A DNA stretch of 64,000 bases from Aedes albopictus (taxonomy: Eukaryota; Arthropoda; Insecta; Diptera; Culicidae): contig NC_085138.1 in NCBI RefSeq assembly GCF_035046485.1, positions 330,876,421-330,940,420 on the forward strand, given 5' to 3'. Shown here piece after piece: positions 31,031 through 43,369 of this stretch. How positions within the stretch are numbered: the stretch's first letter is position 1; each line of letters begins with the position of its first letter. The translations under genes and the position numbers were made by a program. Below the pieces are notes generated by a model, which saw nothing but the letters and a program-made list of their open reading frames with translations, searched no databases and had not been told where the DNA came from.

Positions 31031-32640
31031 GTTAAGCTCGATTGCTGTTTACACATCTTGTTCTTAGCCCAAAGATTACTTTTAGCATACTCATTTGCTT
31101 GTAAAAACGATACCACCGAATCGCATTAAGCAAATGATCGGATAATAGCAATAAGACTCCGACCAAGCGACCAACCAAACAGTAGCAGCCCTCTGGCTGC
31201 TCTTCCTGCCAGATGGCTTGGCGGTAGAGCCACAACCCGAGAAAGCTTTTAGCTCACGTAGGCTAAATTTCCGGTAGGTAGCCGCCGCGTGCCACCGCAC
31301 CGTGATGATGAACCCTCCCTGCATAGGTAGCTACCGCTGTTGGCTGCCATCCACCACCACCGGAGCTGCAGCTTCCGGAGCCGACCGTAATCGGTGGAGC
31401 GTTTTATGACTGCTAATGTGGAACTTTTAGTGTCGCGTTCCACACGGTGTGGTGATGGTAAATTACTTCGCTACGCCATCCAGAGGTACGGTCATGGGGA
31501 CACACCATGAAACCAATCATTGACGGACTACCTACCTAGGTCATCGATTGGCTCCGCGTCCGCGGTCGACACTCTCCAGGTGCGGAAAAACAAAAATATC
31601 ATTATTTTTACACCGACGACGGCGGTGGCTGCGCTTTGAGGTTCTGTTATTGAGTAGTAATTTACTAATGACTTCATAGTTGGATGATGGAAGGTTGCAG
31701 CCGCGCATCGATCTATTTCAAGTGCACTCTATTTAATTACAGTTTGTAGCACCCTTGGAAGAACAACGCAACGGTGGAAGATAGACTCTGTACAAACCTA
31801 GTTGCACCTGGAAGAGCCATAAAAAGCAAAATCAGTCCATTTCCAAGCAGCCAGAAGCAATGAATTTTGAATGATGCTTAGATGGAGGCTTGGTGCTTGT
31901 AACGGACAACTTAATTCCCAGCCATTCCAATGACGGGCAGTCCATCATGACTCGAATGACACCACCCACAGTTTCCCGATCTCGGGATAGTGCCCGCCAT
32001 AGTACCCCATTGGCATCCCATACAAATTGAAGAGTCGGAATGTCCATTAGTTGGACAGTAGAGACAGTCGTCACTGTGCAATAAATTATTCAGCACTAAT
32101 GCATGCAAATAAATCAAATCTTCCCAACGTACAACTCACTGACTAAGTGGTCCAACTGCAATGACTGTTGGAGGTTCTGTCGAGAGATAGGTTTGTTTGG
32201 TTAAACTAAGCGAATGGCTTGTGGTAGGCAAACTGATAGAACGTGATAAATTTATGCTAAATTGGTGAATGGCATACATATTAGTAATGTTGGTAAGAGA
32301 GGAAAATGTGGCGGCTAGTGAGAAATGGTTTAATGGTGTTAGCTGAATAATCATGTTTTGAGATCGATCTATAGAAATTGGAAATGTTTCGAGCTGGCTG
32401 TACGTACGCCCGATGCCAGCTGCGTATGTATGTGCGAAAATTTCTAAATTAATCTATAAGGACGCGCACCTGTTTGACTTTAAAACTGCACCACACTTGT
32501 GTTGTGTATGACGAGCGAGGTTTTTTGTTTCACCTAATTGATGTTTCAAAAGGAGGTCAAGACGTATCAATGGGTTTCAAGGAGCTCCGGGAAAGGTGGC
32601 AAGCTCAGGCGGGTTTAACTCTTTGAAGCCGAATGGGTCA
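31031..32640. other. Single-copy-looking, GC-richer intron island
   Basis: Composition and lack of repeats set this apart, especially about 31140-31640. Frames on the minus strand (31091-31443) have no recognisable domain and overlap each other. It is best read as intronic, possibly regulatory, sequence of the host gene. Confidence 0.35.
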
Positions 32641-32964
32641 TATTTGATCCCAGCGACGAAACCGACGAAACATTGAAAAAGTGTTCCAATCCAGTAAGGT
32701 GGCAGCAGCAGCAGGGGCAAAAAAAAATCCCGCTCCAAATGATAAAGCGAGTTTTAGAGGGACTCTCGGGGGTATTCCATAAGTTTCCGAAAGTCTCAGA
32801 AGGTTTTTGTTTGGGTTTCGAAGTATTTCAAGACAATTTCGGTGTGATTCCATGGGTTTCATCCGTAAGGGTTTTGAATTTACCCTTCGTTAAAAGATTG
32901 TTTGAATCAAAAACTATGTGTTATGGCAATCAAATTGTTTATTATCATTTGAAAACATCATGTT

Positions 32965-33018
32965 CACCCGCTGTTTCATCTTGCCCCACCCGTTTCAACT
33001 TGCCCCGGTGTACCTTAC
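32965..33018. mobile_element. Terminal fragment of a GGGGCAAGATGGG element
   Basis: CATCTTGCCCCACCCGTTTC, then AACTTGCCCCGG, resembles the right terminus of the TIR element at 59131-59925. Another trace occurs at about 25889. Only the end survives. Confidence 0.45.
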
Positions 33019-33346
33019 CTAAATGGATTCTATCTAATTGGTGGCCAATACATATCACTGTTATGCAAATTATTAAAATCACTAGAATCTTACATGTTTC
33101 CTTCAAGGATTCCATCAAAATTTGCTTCGGAATTATCGAATAATTACTCTCTTCATGTCTCGAGGAAGTCTTCAAAGAACTAGAACAAGAATGTCTTCAA
33201 AAATTCAAAAACAAAATTCAATTAGAAATGTTTCCACATTTCTTGTCAAAACTAGCAGGAGCTCTATAAAGATTTTTCCCGAAGATTTATTCCGGGATAA
33301 GCCTTGAAAAGCATTTGAAAAGTGTGCCAGGAAATATCCAATAGTG

Positions 33347-34418
33347 CAGCGTTTCTCAAACTATGGGTCGCGACCCACTGGTGGGTCGCGGACTGATTTT
33401 TGGTGGGTCGCGAAGGCTTGGGTGACATTGTTATAAATGTCTTAATTATCTTATACCAGCTAGCCATTTTGTAATGTACAGATACCCCCATGGATAATCG
33501 ACAGATTTTTTTTTAGAAGTGTGGTTTCATTTTAATTCTATTTATTTTTTTGCAAAAAATTAGTCTGTTACAAACTCTACTCTCTGTGTTCTGAAATCAA
33601 TTCTGAAACTATGAGGTTTTGATCAAAAGGATTTTTGCTGTTGCTTGCAATTGCATTGTTTGTAAGATATTTACACACCAAGTTCAGCAGTTAAAATATA
33701 AATAAATAGAAATATCAAAAATCAGTATAAAAAAATACCAAGCTTCTACAAAGTTAAGTAAAACTTCGGTAAAAATCTGCTGAATTTCGAAATCAGAACA
33801 ACTTAAAAAGTGATTTCAATAAAAATATAAATAAAATAAGTGTGTATGAAGGGTATGAGTAAAAATTTCAAGTGGATTCATCTGGCCATACAGCAGTACT
33901 ATAATTCTAAAAACTCTACTTTATGTTCACCCACTTGCTGTAAACATTAATAGAATTTTCAACCCGATGTTTCATTAGAAGTTCTTCAGAAGTACAAAAT
34001 TGCTACCATATCTTCAAAGAATTTGCATAAAATGTATTTTTTTTGTTTACTTCTAGAATATGTGAGAGAAAACCTTAAGCCTGTTATGTAGTGCTGTTTG
34101 GTATCAGACTTGATCAGAAACTTGGAAACTTATCTCAAATTCTTGAGACTTAGATTTCACCGAAACTGGACACTTGAATACCTTTATCTTACTTAGACAA
34201 TTAAAAAAAATAATAATGAAAAAAACACTTTTTTTTTAAGTTTGAAAACTACGTAACGTTAGATTATTAAAGCCTATGGAAGTAATTAAATGAAAATAAG
34301 TACGTAAATAAGTAGAATTTTCTAAAATTACGTATTTTGTGAAAAACGTTCTGATGGGTCGCCAAATTCTTTAAAGATCGAAAGTGGGTCGCAAGCTGAA
34401 AAAGTTTGAGAACTCCTG
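33347..34418. mobile_element. hAT element, second family (1072 bp)
   Basis: The termini CAGCGTTTCTCAAACTATGG... and, inward from the right, CAGGAGTTCTCAAACTTTTT fit hAT ends. An exact 8-bp target duplication CAATAGTG flanks it (33339-33346 and 34419-34426). Subterminal GGGTCGC repeats occur at both ends (GGGTCGCGACCCAC, GGTGGGTCGC, GTGGGTCGC). No transposase, so it is non-autonomous. Confidence 0.85.
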
Positions 34419-34491
34419 CAATAGTGAATGTCACAGGGAATTCAAATTTCTTTCAGGCACCCTCCCAAGATTTAGTAAAATGAACACAGTA

Positions 34492-35278
34492 CCGAAAACC
34501 GGGGACAAATTGATCAGGTTGAAATTGATCATTCGGGTACTACATTGTAATTCCATACTAGGAACTCTTAAGCGTCCTAATGATTCTAAACCTTTTTACG
34601 TCATCATCTGCGAACCAAAGATGTCTAGAGATGAATGTAGACTTTTATTCTTTTAGAAAAAAGTTAGTTTTGTCTTATTTTTTTTTAGGAATTTGCAATG
34701 TATTTCTCATTTAGCTGAAACCATTGCTGCTAAACAATCAATTGATAATAGGAATTCCCGTGAATTCTCTGTTTGAACATTTTTGTGGAGCCTTGGTTGG
34801 GATGTTATGCAGCTAATCAAAACATGAAATTGTTATAAAAAGTTCATTTTATGAAGAAATAGTCATTTATTGTAATAGAAATCACTTATTTCAAATGAAA
34901 TTGCCTACATTTAGGCATTTTAGGGGAAATTTCGAAATTTAAATTTGCATTTAAAGTATTAAATTCACTAGTTGTAAGATTTTAGACGCGTTATTCGGTT
35001 TGAGAAGAGCAAAATTAAGCGGTGGAGGAAATTTTCCTTTCCAACCGATGCTTAATTGTATACTGATCAATTTCGCCTCAAAGTGGCATTTCCAACATTT
35101 TGATATTTGAAGTTATTTATCTTAAAGTTTAAATTTGTTGAACAAAATTCTGTCACATGGTTCCATGGAGATCCACTGGGTACTGGTTTAACAGAAATTC
35201 TTTTGGCAAAACTTGAATTGCCACTGATGTTATTCCCGAAAGGTGTCTTAAAGTGATCAATTTGACCCCGGATTACGG
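34492..35278. mobile_element. TA-flanked TIR element, 787 bp
   Basis: CCGAAAACCGGGGACAAATT, then GATCA, at the left mirrors CCGTAATCCGGGGTCAAATT, then GATCA, read inward from the right. TA sits on both sides (34490-34491 and 35279-35280). No transposase. Tc1/mariner-type by target and ends. Confidence 0.75.
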
Positions 35279-35309
35279 TAATTAAATTTCCCAAACAGCA
35301 TTAAAAATG

Positions 35310-35930
35310 ATTCCTCTCAGAATTCCATCCGGTATGTATTGAGAACTCCTCCCAAGATTCTTCTCGGGTTCTTTTCAAAGATGTCTCCACGTATTTCTTT
35401 TGAGATTACACTTGGATATGCGAAGGAAGTCCTTCTAGGATTAACACTGATACTCTTCCCTGGAGTCCTTCCTGATTTCCTCAAGTGATGCTTTCAAGTA
35501 TACCTTCAAAATGTTTGCTGAAATTTTTCTACATGGTTTTCATTCGAAATTTTATTGAGATTCCTAATGTGATTCCTCCCAAGATTTTTTCCAAGGTCCT
35601 CTCTGGATTCCTCTTGGAATTCCTTTAAAGATTCATCCCAGGAAACCTCTTCAGGGATTTCTCGCGGCACTGTTTCAGTGGTTCTTGCTGAAATTTATAC
35701 AGAGAATTTGTTAGAGATTACTTCTGGAATTCTTTCCGGATTTCTTTCAGGAGTTCATCCGGCAACGGAAGTTATCATGAGCTTCCTTTCCAGAGTTATT
35801 TGAGGGATTGCTTCGGGCACTTAATATGAAGTTACTCCTGGGCATTTTAAGGCATTCCTACACTAATTTCTTTCCCAAACTTTTACAAGGGATTTTCCCA
35901 GGCATCCTTCTAGAAATTTCGCCAGGAAGT
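35310..35930. repeat. Degenerate ATTCCTCCAGGAATTC array (left part)
   Basis: Same class as 22662-24310 and interrupted by the SINE at 35936-36195. It continues to about 36600. Confidence 0.65.
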
Positions 35931-35935
35931 TCTAA

Positions 35936-36195
35936 CTTCTTCTTCTTTATGGCTCTACGTCCCCACTGGGACTTGGCCTGCCTTACTTCCTCTTTGTGTT
36001 CTTTGAGCACTTCCACAGTTATCAATCGAAGGGCTTTCTTTGGCTGCCATTACATGAATTTGTGTATTGTGAAGCAAGTACAATAATACACTATGTCCAG
36101 GGAGTCGAGAAAATTATTCCGACTGGAACGGGAATCGAACCCGCCGTCTCCGGATTGGCGATCCATAGCTTGAATCTAGGCTAACTGGAGCACCT
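35936..36195 (-). mobile_element. Feilai-type SINE, inverted
   Basis: The minus-strand order is tRNA-like head (B box as the complement of GGGAATCGAACCC at about 36130), TCCCTGGACATAGTGTATTA, GTAATGGCAGCCAAAGAAAG, then GTGGAAGTGCTC, AAGAACAC and a tail CCCAGTGGGGACGTAGAGCC with AAGAAGAAG at 35936. It shares all blocks with 40325-40608. Confidence 0.8.
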
Positions 36196-36600
36196 GCAAA
36201 GGGTTCTCCATTTCTTCCAGGTATTCAAAGATTCCTTAATACAAAATCTTTCTTCAGTGATTCTCTAAAGAATTCCTCCACCTTTTTTTGTTATTTCTTG
36301 TCTACTAATCTCTTTCGAAATTGCTTCAAGAACTCTACCACCTCCTTTGTTTGCAATTTCTGCTGACATTTTGAAAGAGACTGATATAGAAATTCCTCAA
36401 TGGATTTCTCCAGGAGCCTCTCCAAAAATTTCCGAAGCTTTTTTTTCATGGAATTCAAATTCTGGAATCCCCCCAGAAAATTTTCACGAATTTCTTTTAA
36501 AGATTTTCAAAATTATGTATTTTGATAGGGAATATTATTTTCAAATCCTTCAGATTATTGTTTCTGGAGCTCTTCCAGTATTTTTATTGATTTAACCGAT
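36196..36600. repeat. Degenerate ATTCCTCCA array (right part)
   Basis: Continues the array broken by the inverted Feilai SINE. Confidence 0.5.
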
Positions 36601-36775
36601 TTAACGGAGATTTAACCGAAGAAATATTTGAAATAATTACTGGGTTCTGAAAAAACTGAAATTTTCCGAAAACCAAGCGATGGTAACATAAAAAAATCCT
36701 TGTAGGTGTTTCTGCAAGGAATTCGATAGGAATTTTTCAAAGAACAACAGGGAAAAAAGAATTTCAGAAGGAATC

Positions 36776-37093
36776 TGTACACCCTAAAACCGATCAGCAC
36801 AAAAGTGCATAATTTCCAGACTACACCAAAAATGTGTAACCCTTGCACATTCACAAAATCAGCTCCTGCGTCCACAAAATCGTGAAATTCGCAAAAAAAA
36901 TTTGTACGGCGATCTAGCTAGGTTTACTAGTGACCTTGGTAAACAAAAAAAAAAATCGAAATTTCGCATCTAGAAGAGTGTACGAGCTGTTTTTCTAGAA
37001 TGTGTAACTGCTACACATTTTTGTGTGGTCTGGAAATTATGCATTTATGAGTAGGTCTTACACATTTTAGTGCTGAGCGGTTCTACTGTGTAG
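36776..37093. mobile_element. MITE, about 318 bp
   Basis: From the left, CCGATCAGCACAAAAGTGCA...TGCATAATTTCCAGACTACA is complementary to the right end (TGTGGTCTGGAAATTATGCA...AGTGCTGAGCGG). The inverted arms are imperfect but continue about 90 bp. No coding frame. Confidence 0.65.
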
Positions 37094-37099
37094 GATTTT

Positions 37100-39170
37100 T
37101 TTAAGAAATTTTAAGACAAGTTTCTAAAAAACTCCATGATGAAGAAGTCTTTAATAAATGTGTGTATTAAAAGTGATCATCAACGCACAGAGTTCAAAAA
37201 TGCTGTAAGCATGTGCAATTGTATAAAAACGACAAACGGCATTATCCAAGACCGTAACGGTTGAGCTTCAACCGTTTGAATCTGCAAACGATGCTCTCAA
37301 TGCCGTCACCACTTTGTATCACACTCGCAATCGTTCATTAACTGCGCACCCATCCGTATCAACGGTCGATAATCGATTTCCCAAAAGACAGGTGCTGCTC
37401 AACAATAGCGTTTTTTGGGAGAAGTAACGATACGCCTCATAAAGTTTCCACTTCATTACCCTGTTCGACTCGGAGTCAGAAATTGTATCAATGTTAGAAC
37501 GACCCATTTTATAACTATCTTTATTATCGAAATCGTTACCCGACCTAGAATTGTATCATCAGTTCGGTTCGGATGATGACAATCGTTGGTAATTTAATTT
37601 TACGAGAGCATTTTCAGATCTCGATCAGAACATCTAAGTACGGCTCGATAACGACACACGTCCCTTGCAGCGCGTTAGGCAATGAGTTTGAGTCGACGTT
37701 TTAATTACTTCCAAGTTGAGCATCGCTTCGAATCTCCTTCAAACGGGACCCCTAAAGCTAAAGGGGACCACTGCTGCGAATGAAGCCGATTTTTAATTAC
37801 TCACAAATGACGAGAGGACGACGGATCTCCCGCTGAGAGCAGTTTTGTGTTTGTGACTGCGAGAGGGTTCCTCGGCAGCAAAACTCAAAGCTTATTTGGA
37901 ATTTTTAATTCGTTCGATCCTTCTGTTGGTTGTACACTGCGCGACTGCTATGAAACGAACAAAATGGAACGAAAATAAGCGGAGGTGTTGATTTTTATAC
38001 CACTGAAATGGAATGGTCTCCGGTCTCTTTCCGTGGAATTCAACGTTTGTTGGTTGGTCCTCAAATTTATACCCCATTGTGTAATTTGTGTACAGGAAAG
38101 AGTTATCGAGAAAAGAAATAAGAAGACCTCTGCATTATTCATCGTTGCAAAAACTGATCCGCTACGGCCCATTTGTTATGCCCTTTCAACGTAGTTTTTT
38201 TTGTCCAACCCTCATCACGGAGAAGCACAAAAAAAAGCTCAGAAAAGAAAAGGACGAAAAGTTGGCACTTCGGTGTAGGCCTCCCGTCAAAAACGGATGC
38301 TGCAATCAGGACTTGGCCGGAGTTCCAAAACCTAATTAACAATCCTTCTGCCCCATTTCCGGTAAGCGACTTTCGACTGCGTTCGACGTCATCATCATCA
38401 TCTTTAAATTGTGTCACGGTCCACTCATTAGCGTTTTGCATTGGAGGAAGAAAAAAAAAAGAATTGAACGTTGCACCGAGCTGGTAATCGATGATTGGAT
38501 TTGAGTATCTATGTATAGATGAACAGAAAGGGTCCGTTTTTGGCAACGCAATGCAGTCTCACCTAATTTTATCGTTAAGGTTAACACTGTTCAGTTAGAA
38601 ATCTTTATTTTATTCTTGAGAACTCAAGTTCAGTGCGCAATAAGTTTACTGCCATATTTCCACCATAGTTTCAGCTCAATCACTTATCAAAGCATTTTCA
38701 AAGCGATTGTCAAAGTTTTTTGATTTTGTATGGAAATCGGTTTTTAAACATCCAATTTAAAGACAGAATTCGTTGAAAATTTCCTGAGACAGTTTCCAAA
38801 ACCAATGATATTTATCAGGAATTGAAATTATTTAATTTACTGATTAATTATTCAAATTTTGTTTTTTTATTAGATTCCATGCACAGGAAACCTATCAAAG
38901 GTAACCTAAAATTTTCAACAACTCAGCGAAGCAAAAATTAGCTGTTTGTCTATCTTAAAAATTAAACTGAAGTATTACAGCACGTCACAGTTTTGAGATA
39001 TAGGGTGTCTGCTTCATAACTAACCATTTTCGTCCTAATTATTACTAAGGCCACGGACCCCACATCAAATTATATGGTACGCGATTCTGGGATTCTTTCA
39101 CAACAATCTATAACCCTTCCAAAGGTTTTTTGAAACAGTCATTGTTGATTAATATCTAAATTAGGTTGCT
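37100..39170. other. Unassigned; single-copy-looking island at 37.2-38.6 kb
   Basis: Mixed composition without repeat resemblance. ORFs on both strands between 37892 and 38546 overlap antisense and carry no recognisable domain. Probably host intron. Confidence 0.35.
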
Positions 39171-39174
39171 ATTA

Positions 39175-39960
39175 ATACAAAACCCCCTGAAACGCTGCTA
39201 AAATGCTCTTTGAGGATCCCTAAAATGCCTCCGAAAACGCTTTTAAGTGCTTATAAAAGACTCCATAGACCTTCTAATCTCTACGGGGCTTCCTGAAAAA
39301 CCTTCTGACATCCTCGAAACTCTCTTAAATTCCCTGGAAGTACCCTAAGACCCCATGGACCCCTTGTAATTCCCAGAAACCTCATGAGTTGAGGTTCCTT
39401 ATAATCCCATGATTTTCCAACGAGATCCCCTGAAAACCCCTGAAACCATCTGAAACTTCCTGAAATGCCCTTGCAATCCCATGAAACCACCTAATAATAC
39501 AACATATAAAATCTTTTCTGAAGCCCCCTGAAGCCTCCATGAAACCTCCTTAAGGTCTCCCCTGGTATTCTTGGAAAATCTCATGGATCTTCCAGAAACG
39601 CCTGTGAGGCGCATTGAAAACACCTGAGTTCCTCTGAAACGCCTGTAAAACTGCTGAGACCTCTTTAATACCCCTAAAACGCATCTGAAAACCATCTGTC
39701 AGTACCTAAAGTGTTATAAAATGCCTTTAAAACCCTCCACAAATCCCATGACATGTCCTGAAACCCCCTGACACTGCACTGCTGAAACCTCCTGAAACCC
39801 AGTGACACCTACCTGAGACCACTAGAAACCCTCTGTAATGCTTTAAAACGCTCCGTAAAACCCTTGAGATCGCAAAAAACTCCATTAATTCTTCATCCTG
39901 GAAACCCTGTGACATCATCTGAAATTCCCTCAGAAACCTAGTTCCGACATCTATAGTTCT
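39175..39960. repeat. Degenerate CCCCTGAAACC array, about 0.8 kb
   Basis: Same class as 26690-27690. Minus-strand frames (GVSGRSMRFSKNTRGDLKEV and similar) are shadows. Confidence 0.8.
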
Positions 39961-40324
39961 AGGAGAAGTTGGAATTGAGTAAAAAGTTCATTGAAAATTG
40001 AAATTTCTGAAGCAATTTTTTCGTTACGCGGTTAGCAGTGAGTGTTCAAGATACATTTTGACAGGTGATATAAATAAATTGATTCTAGAGGTATTATGTA
40101 TTTTAAAAGTGTTTTTTTTTTAATTATTATTGTGAATTTCAGTTAAGGCGAAACTGCATTTCTTATTTTAAGATTGGCAGATGCAAATATTATTTTTCCT
40201 TTATGTCGGAGACCTCTCATCGGGTACCAGGGGGTGGGGGGCGGAATGTGAGGGGACAAAAATAAAAAAAGGAAAAAATAAAAAACATAGAATAAAATAA
40301 AAAAAATACTTACTATACCATATA

Positions 40325-40608
40325 GCCCATATAGCCGAGGCGGTAAACGCACGGGTATTCAGCATGACCATGCTGAGGGTGACGGGTTCGATTCCCGGTC
40401 GGTCCAGGATCTTTTCGTAAAGGAAATTTCCTTGACTTCCTTGGGCATAGAGTATCTTCGTGCCTGCCACACGATATACACATGCAAAATGGTCATTGGC
40501 AGAGGAAGCTCTCAGTTAAAAACTGTGGAAGTGCTCATTGAACACTAAGCTGAGAAGCAGGCTTTGTCCCAGTGAGGACGTTACGCCAAGAAGAGGAGAG
40601 GAGGACCA
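40325..40608 (+). mobile_element. Feilai-type tRNA-derived SINE, nearly complete
   Basis: The best copy in the window. The A box (TAGCCGAGGCGGTAAACGC, about 40332) and B box (GGTTCGATTCC, about 40385) lie about 50 bp apart as in a tRNA promoter. They are followed by the Feilai body (CTTGGGCATAGAGTATCTTC, CTGTGGAAGTGCTCATTGAA) and tail (CCCAGTGAGGACGTTACGCC, AAGAAGAG). Transcription would be by RNA polymerase III; retroposition needs a partner LINE. Confidence 0.85.
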
Positions 40609-40742
40609 ACTATTGACAAAATAATTCTCAATTATTGAAAAATAGTTGCTTGTAAACATTTTTTCACTTAAAAATGAAACATGGGAAACCTTGTTTTTTT
40701 CGCCCCTTCAATATTTTTAGAATTTTTGAAGGGAGGGGTGAA

Positions 40743-41132
40743 TTGGCACTAATTAAATATTTGTATCGGTCTTATTGTTCCATAATTTAAAAAAAACAAA
40801 AAATGAGAAAATGCATCCATTTTTCGTGTAGACATTGCTTATTGTTTTGTTTTTTTTTTCTATTCAATAACGGAGCAATATTTTCAAAATCGAAATTCTT
40901 ACCCATTTAGAGCAAGGATCAAGGTACATGCATCTCTCGATTTTTGTGTTCTAACGGAATATGTTTATCAGTTTTCCAGGGTATTTTTCTCAAAATATTA
41001 TTTAAAATGATTTTGTAAAAGTAAACACATTTAACAACTGGAAAAAAATCAGGATACATTAGAAAATATTGTTCCCTTTTTTCAATAAAAAAAATTAAGA
41101 AATTCATCCAGATTATCCTTAATACTAGATCT
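40743..41132. repeat. Direct duplication of about 390 bp, copy A
   Basis: Matches 41276-41672 in the same orientation with modest divergence (shared CGGTCTTATTGTTCCA, GGAGCAATATTTTCAAAATC, ACTAGATCTTC). The copies are separated by about 145 bp. Confidence 0.8.
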
Positions 41133-41275
41133 TCACATATTCAAAAGATTATTAGAAAATTTTCGAAAATTTTGCAGTAAAAAAGTATCAAGAAATTTTT
41201 CAAGGAACTTTGTTTACGATTTATTGAAAAATCCTTTCGCTTTGTTATGTAATACATTCATTTACAGTACTTCAA

Positions 41276-41672
41276 TAGGCACTAATTTAATATTTGTATC
41301 GGTCTTATTGTTCCACAATAAAAAAAAAACAAAAGATAAGAAAATGGATCCATTTCTCTTGTAAGACATTGCTTATTGTTTTGGTTTTTTTTCTATTTAA
41401 TAACGGAGCAATATTTTCAAAATCGAAATGCTTACCCATTTAGAGTAACAATCAAGGTATCTCTCGATTTTTTTTTGTTTTTACTGAAAATGTTTATCAG
41501 TTTTCCAGAGTATTTTTCTCAAAATTTTATATAAAATGATTTTGTAAAAGTAAAAACATTTACCAACTGGAAAAAATCAGGATACATTTGAAAATATTGT
41601 TCCCTTTTTTCAATAAAAAAAAAACCGAAAATCAAGAAATTCATCCAGATTATCCTTAATACTAGATCTTCT
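41276..41672. repeat. Direct duplication of about 390 bp, copy B
   Basis: The partner of 40743-41132. Minus-strand ORFs in the two copies correspond (FFIEKREQYF...), which reflects the duplication, not a gene. Confidence 0.8.
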
Positions 41673-41866
41673 ATATATGTACTATTAAAAATCGCCCAAA
41701 AAATTATTTTAATAATACACAGTTTTTGCTGAAGCTCCCTCATGATAGCTTCTTTCATATTGTGTTTTTGAATAAAAAAAATCTACATTAAAAGTAGTTG
41801 TATTCACATTTTTACCGGGAAAACAAGTTTGTATAAGAAGCCCCCCTTTGACTGTTTAATCCTTTG

Positions 41867-42365
41867 ATACCCAAACCCACCTAAAGGCAGGGTTTAAAAT
41901 AAGACAGAAAAATACATTTCACTCCTATACCCTTTTTGAGTTCCATCTCGGCCCTATATCAGCTGTGCAAAACTTTAGCTCAATCGGAGAAACTATATCT
42001 TAGCGCCAGCCATTCAGTTTTCATACAACTTACTATAGGGATTTTTTTTTTTAAGAAAAATCGTCACAGGTTACCCACATGTTTGTTCTAGTCACGTTTC
42101 AGATGTCAATGTTTCATTTGCATTTAATTGCAAAAAAATACATATTTTGAATTATTCCCCTATCATTCTCTAACAGTAGAGGAGTTGAATACACTTTAAA
42201 ATTCATTTCCTTAAAACTTCACGGAAAAAAAATTGAAAATATTTGAACAATGATCATAAAACTTCACAAGGTTCTCGCCATAAAAAAACGGTATCCTTAA
42301 TAGGCTTCAAGGAAAAATATAAAAGTTTAGGATGTTAAAAAAAACTAAAATAAAACCTTATTAAT
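41867..42365 (-). mobile_element. piggyBac-type MITE family, decayed inverted copy
   Basis: The terminus TTTAATCCTTTGATACCCAA, the internal TAAAGGCAGGGTTT and a block at about 42280-42340 (complement of ACATCC...TATATTTTTCCTTGAAGCCT) match the clean copy at 63431-63937 in inverse orientation. The other end is lost. Confidence 0.55.
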
Positions 42366-42499
42366 CCACCTAGCGGCGATGGCGACTTTCTCGTGCCTTC
42401 GAAAATTCATTATATTTAAAATTCAAATGACATGTTGATGTTATCGCACTTTCATAAGTTTAACAAAAATCCATTTCATGGCACCAGAAATAATATCTT

Positions 42500-42830
42500 T
42501 ATCTGGCTTTCAATGTGTGAGCCTCAAATCCTTAAGAGAAAACCGCTATCTTGAATTTAGAGCCGCCATTTTGAAGTCCGCCATCTCGGATGTTCTGGTC
42601 GCCATTTTCTGGAGTCCATGCATCTTTTCTATGCCAAATATACCCATATTGCATGGTTTTAGAGCCTGAAACTCCATTGAGCTGCCGCCATCTTGAATTT
42701 TGAGCTGCTATATTGCATTTTAGGCCATCATCTTGGATATTCTGATCGCCATTTTTGGACTCCGGACATCTTCCCCATACTAAATATACCCAAATATGGG
42801 ACTGTTATGCGAATAGGGGCAGCCCAGTTA
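42500..42830. repeat. Degenerate CCGCCATCTTGAATTT repeat
   Basis: Two imperfect units of about 150 bp share CTTGAATTT(T)GAGC, GCCATTTTTGGA(C/G)TCC and ATACTAAATATACCCA-type blocks. The right edge (ATGGGACTGTTATGCGAATA, then GGGGCAG, about 42793-42820) is a terminus like that of the MITE at 4661-4744. Confidence 0.55.
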
Positions 42831-43369
42831 ATTTGCAATAATTTATAGTTATTCATTTTGTTTTTCTAAGTTCCCCTTAAAGTTGGGTATTGGTGTTCTA
42901 AACGCAAAATTTCCAAGTTTTTTTTTATTTTCTTAGAGTGTTTTTCATTCGTGTATTTTTTATGAATTTCAATGGAAATCGACCAGAAATGTTCCAATAT
43001 TTATTTTTCTTACACGAGTGTAAGTACGAACCAAGGTACGAACACATTTTTCATTTCGATAATCTCATTAAGACCAGTACAATGACATTTCAGATTCCTA
43101 GCATAAACTATGCATACATTTCTTCAAGAAATCTTACAATATGTTTTTGTTTTTTTTTGTTTCTTTTCTTGATTTTTGGTTTTCTAGGATTGGTTCAATT
43201 GGTTTCACCATTATTGTCTCTTCCAAATTACTTTACCAAAGGTTCAATAAAATTAATTCCCAGAAAAAAGAAACTTTTCAGTAATCATCAGATAAGCCTA
43301 AAGAATTCTATAAATAAGTTTTTGTTGGAATCTCCAGAAGAATTCGTTAGACATTTCAGTAAGAATTAA

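Noticed and set aside
40332..40395. Functional tRNA gene
   Set aside because: A and B boxes are present, but the sequence does not fold into a full cloverleaf with an acceptor stem and continues into the SINE body.
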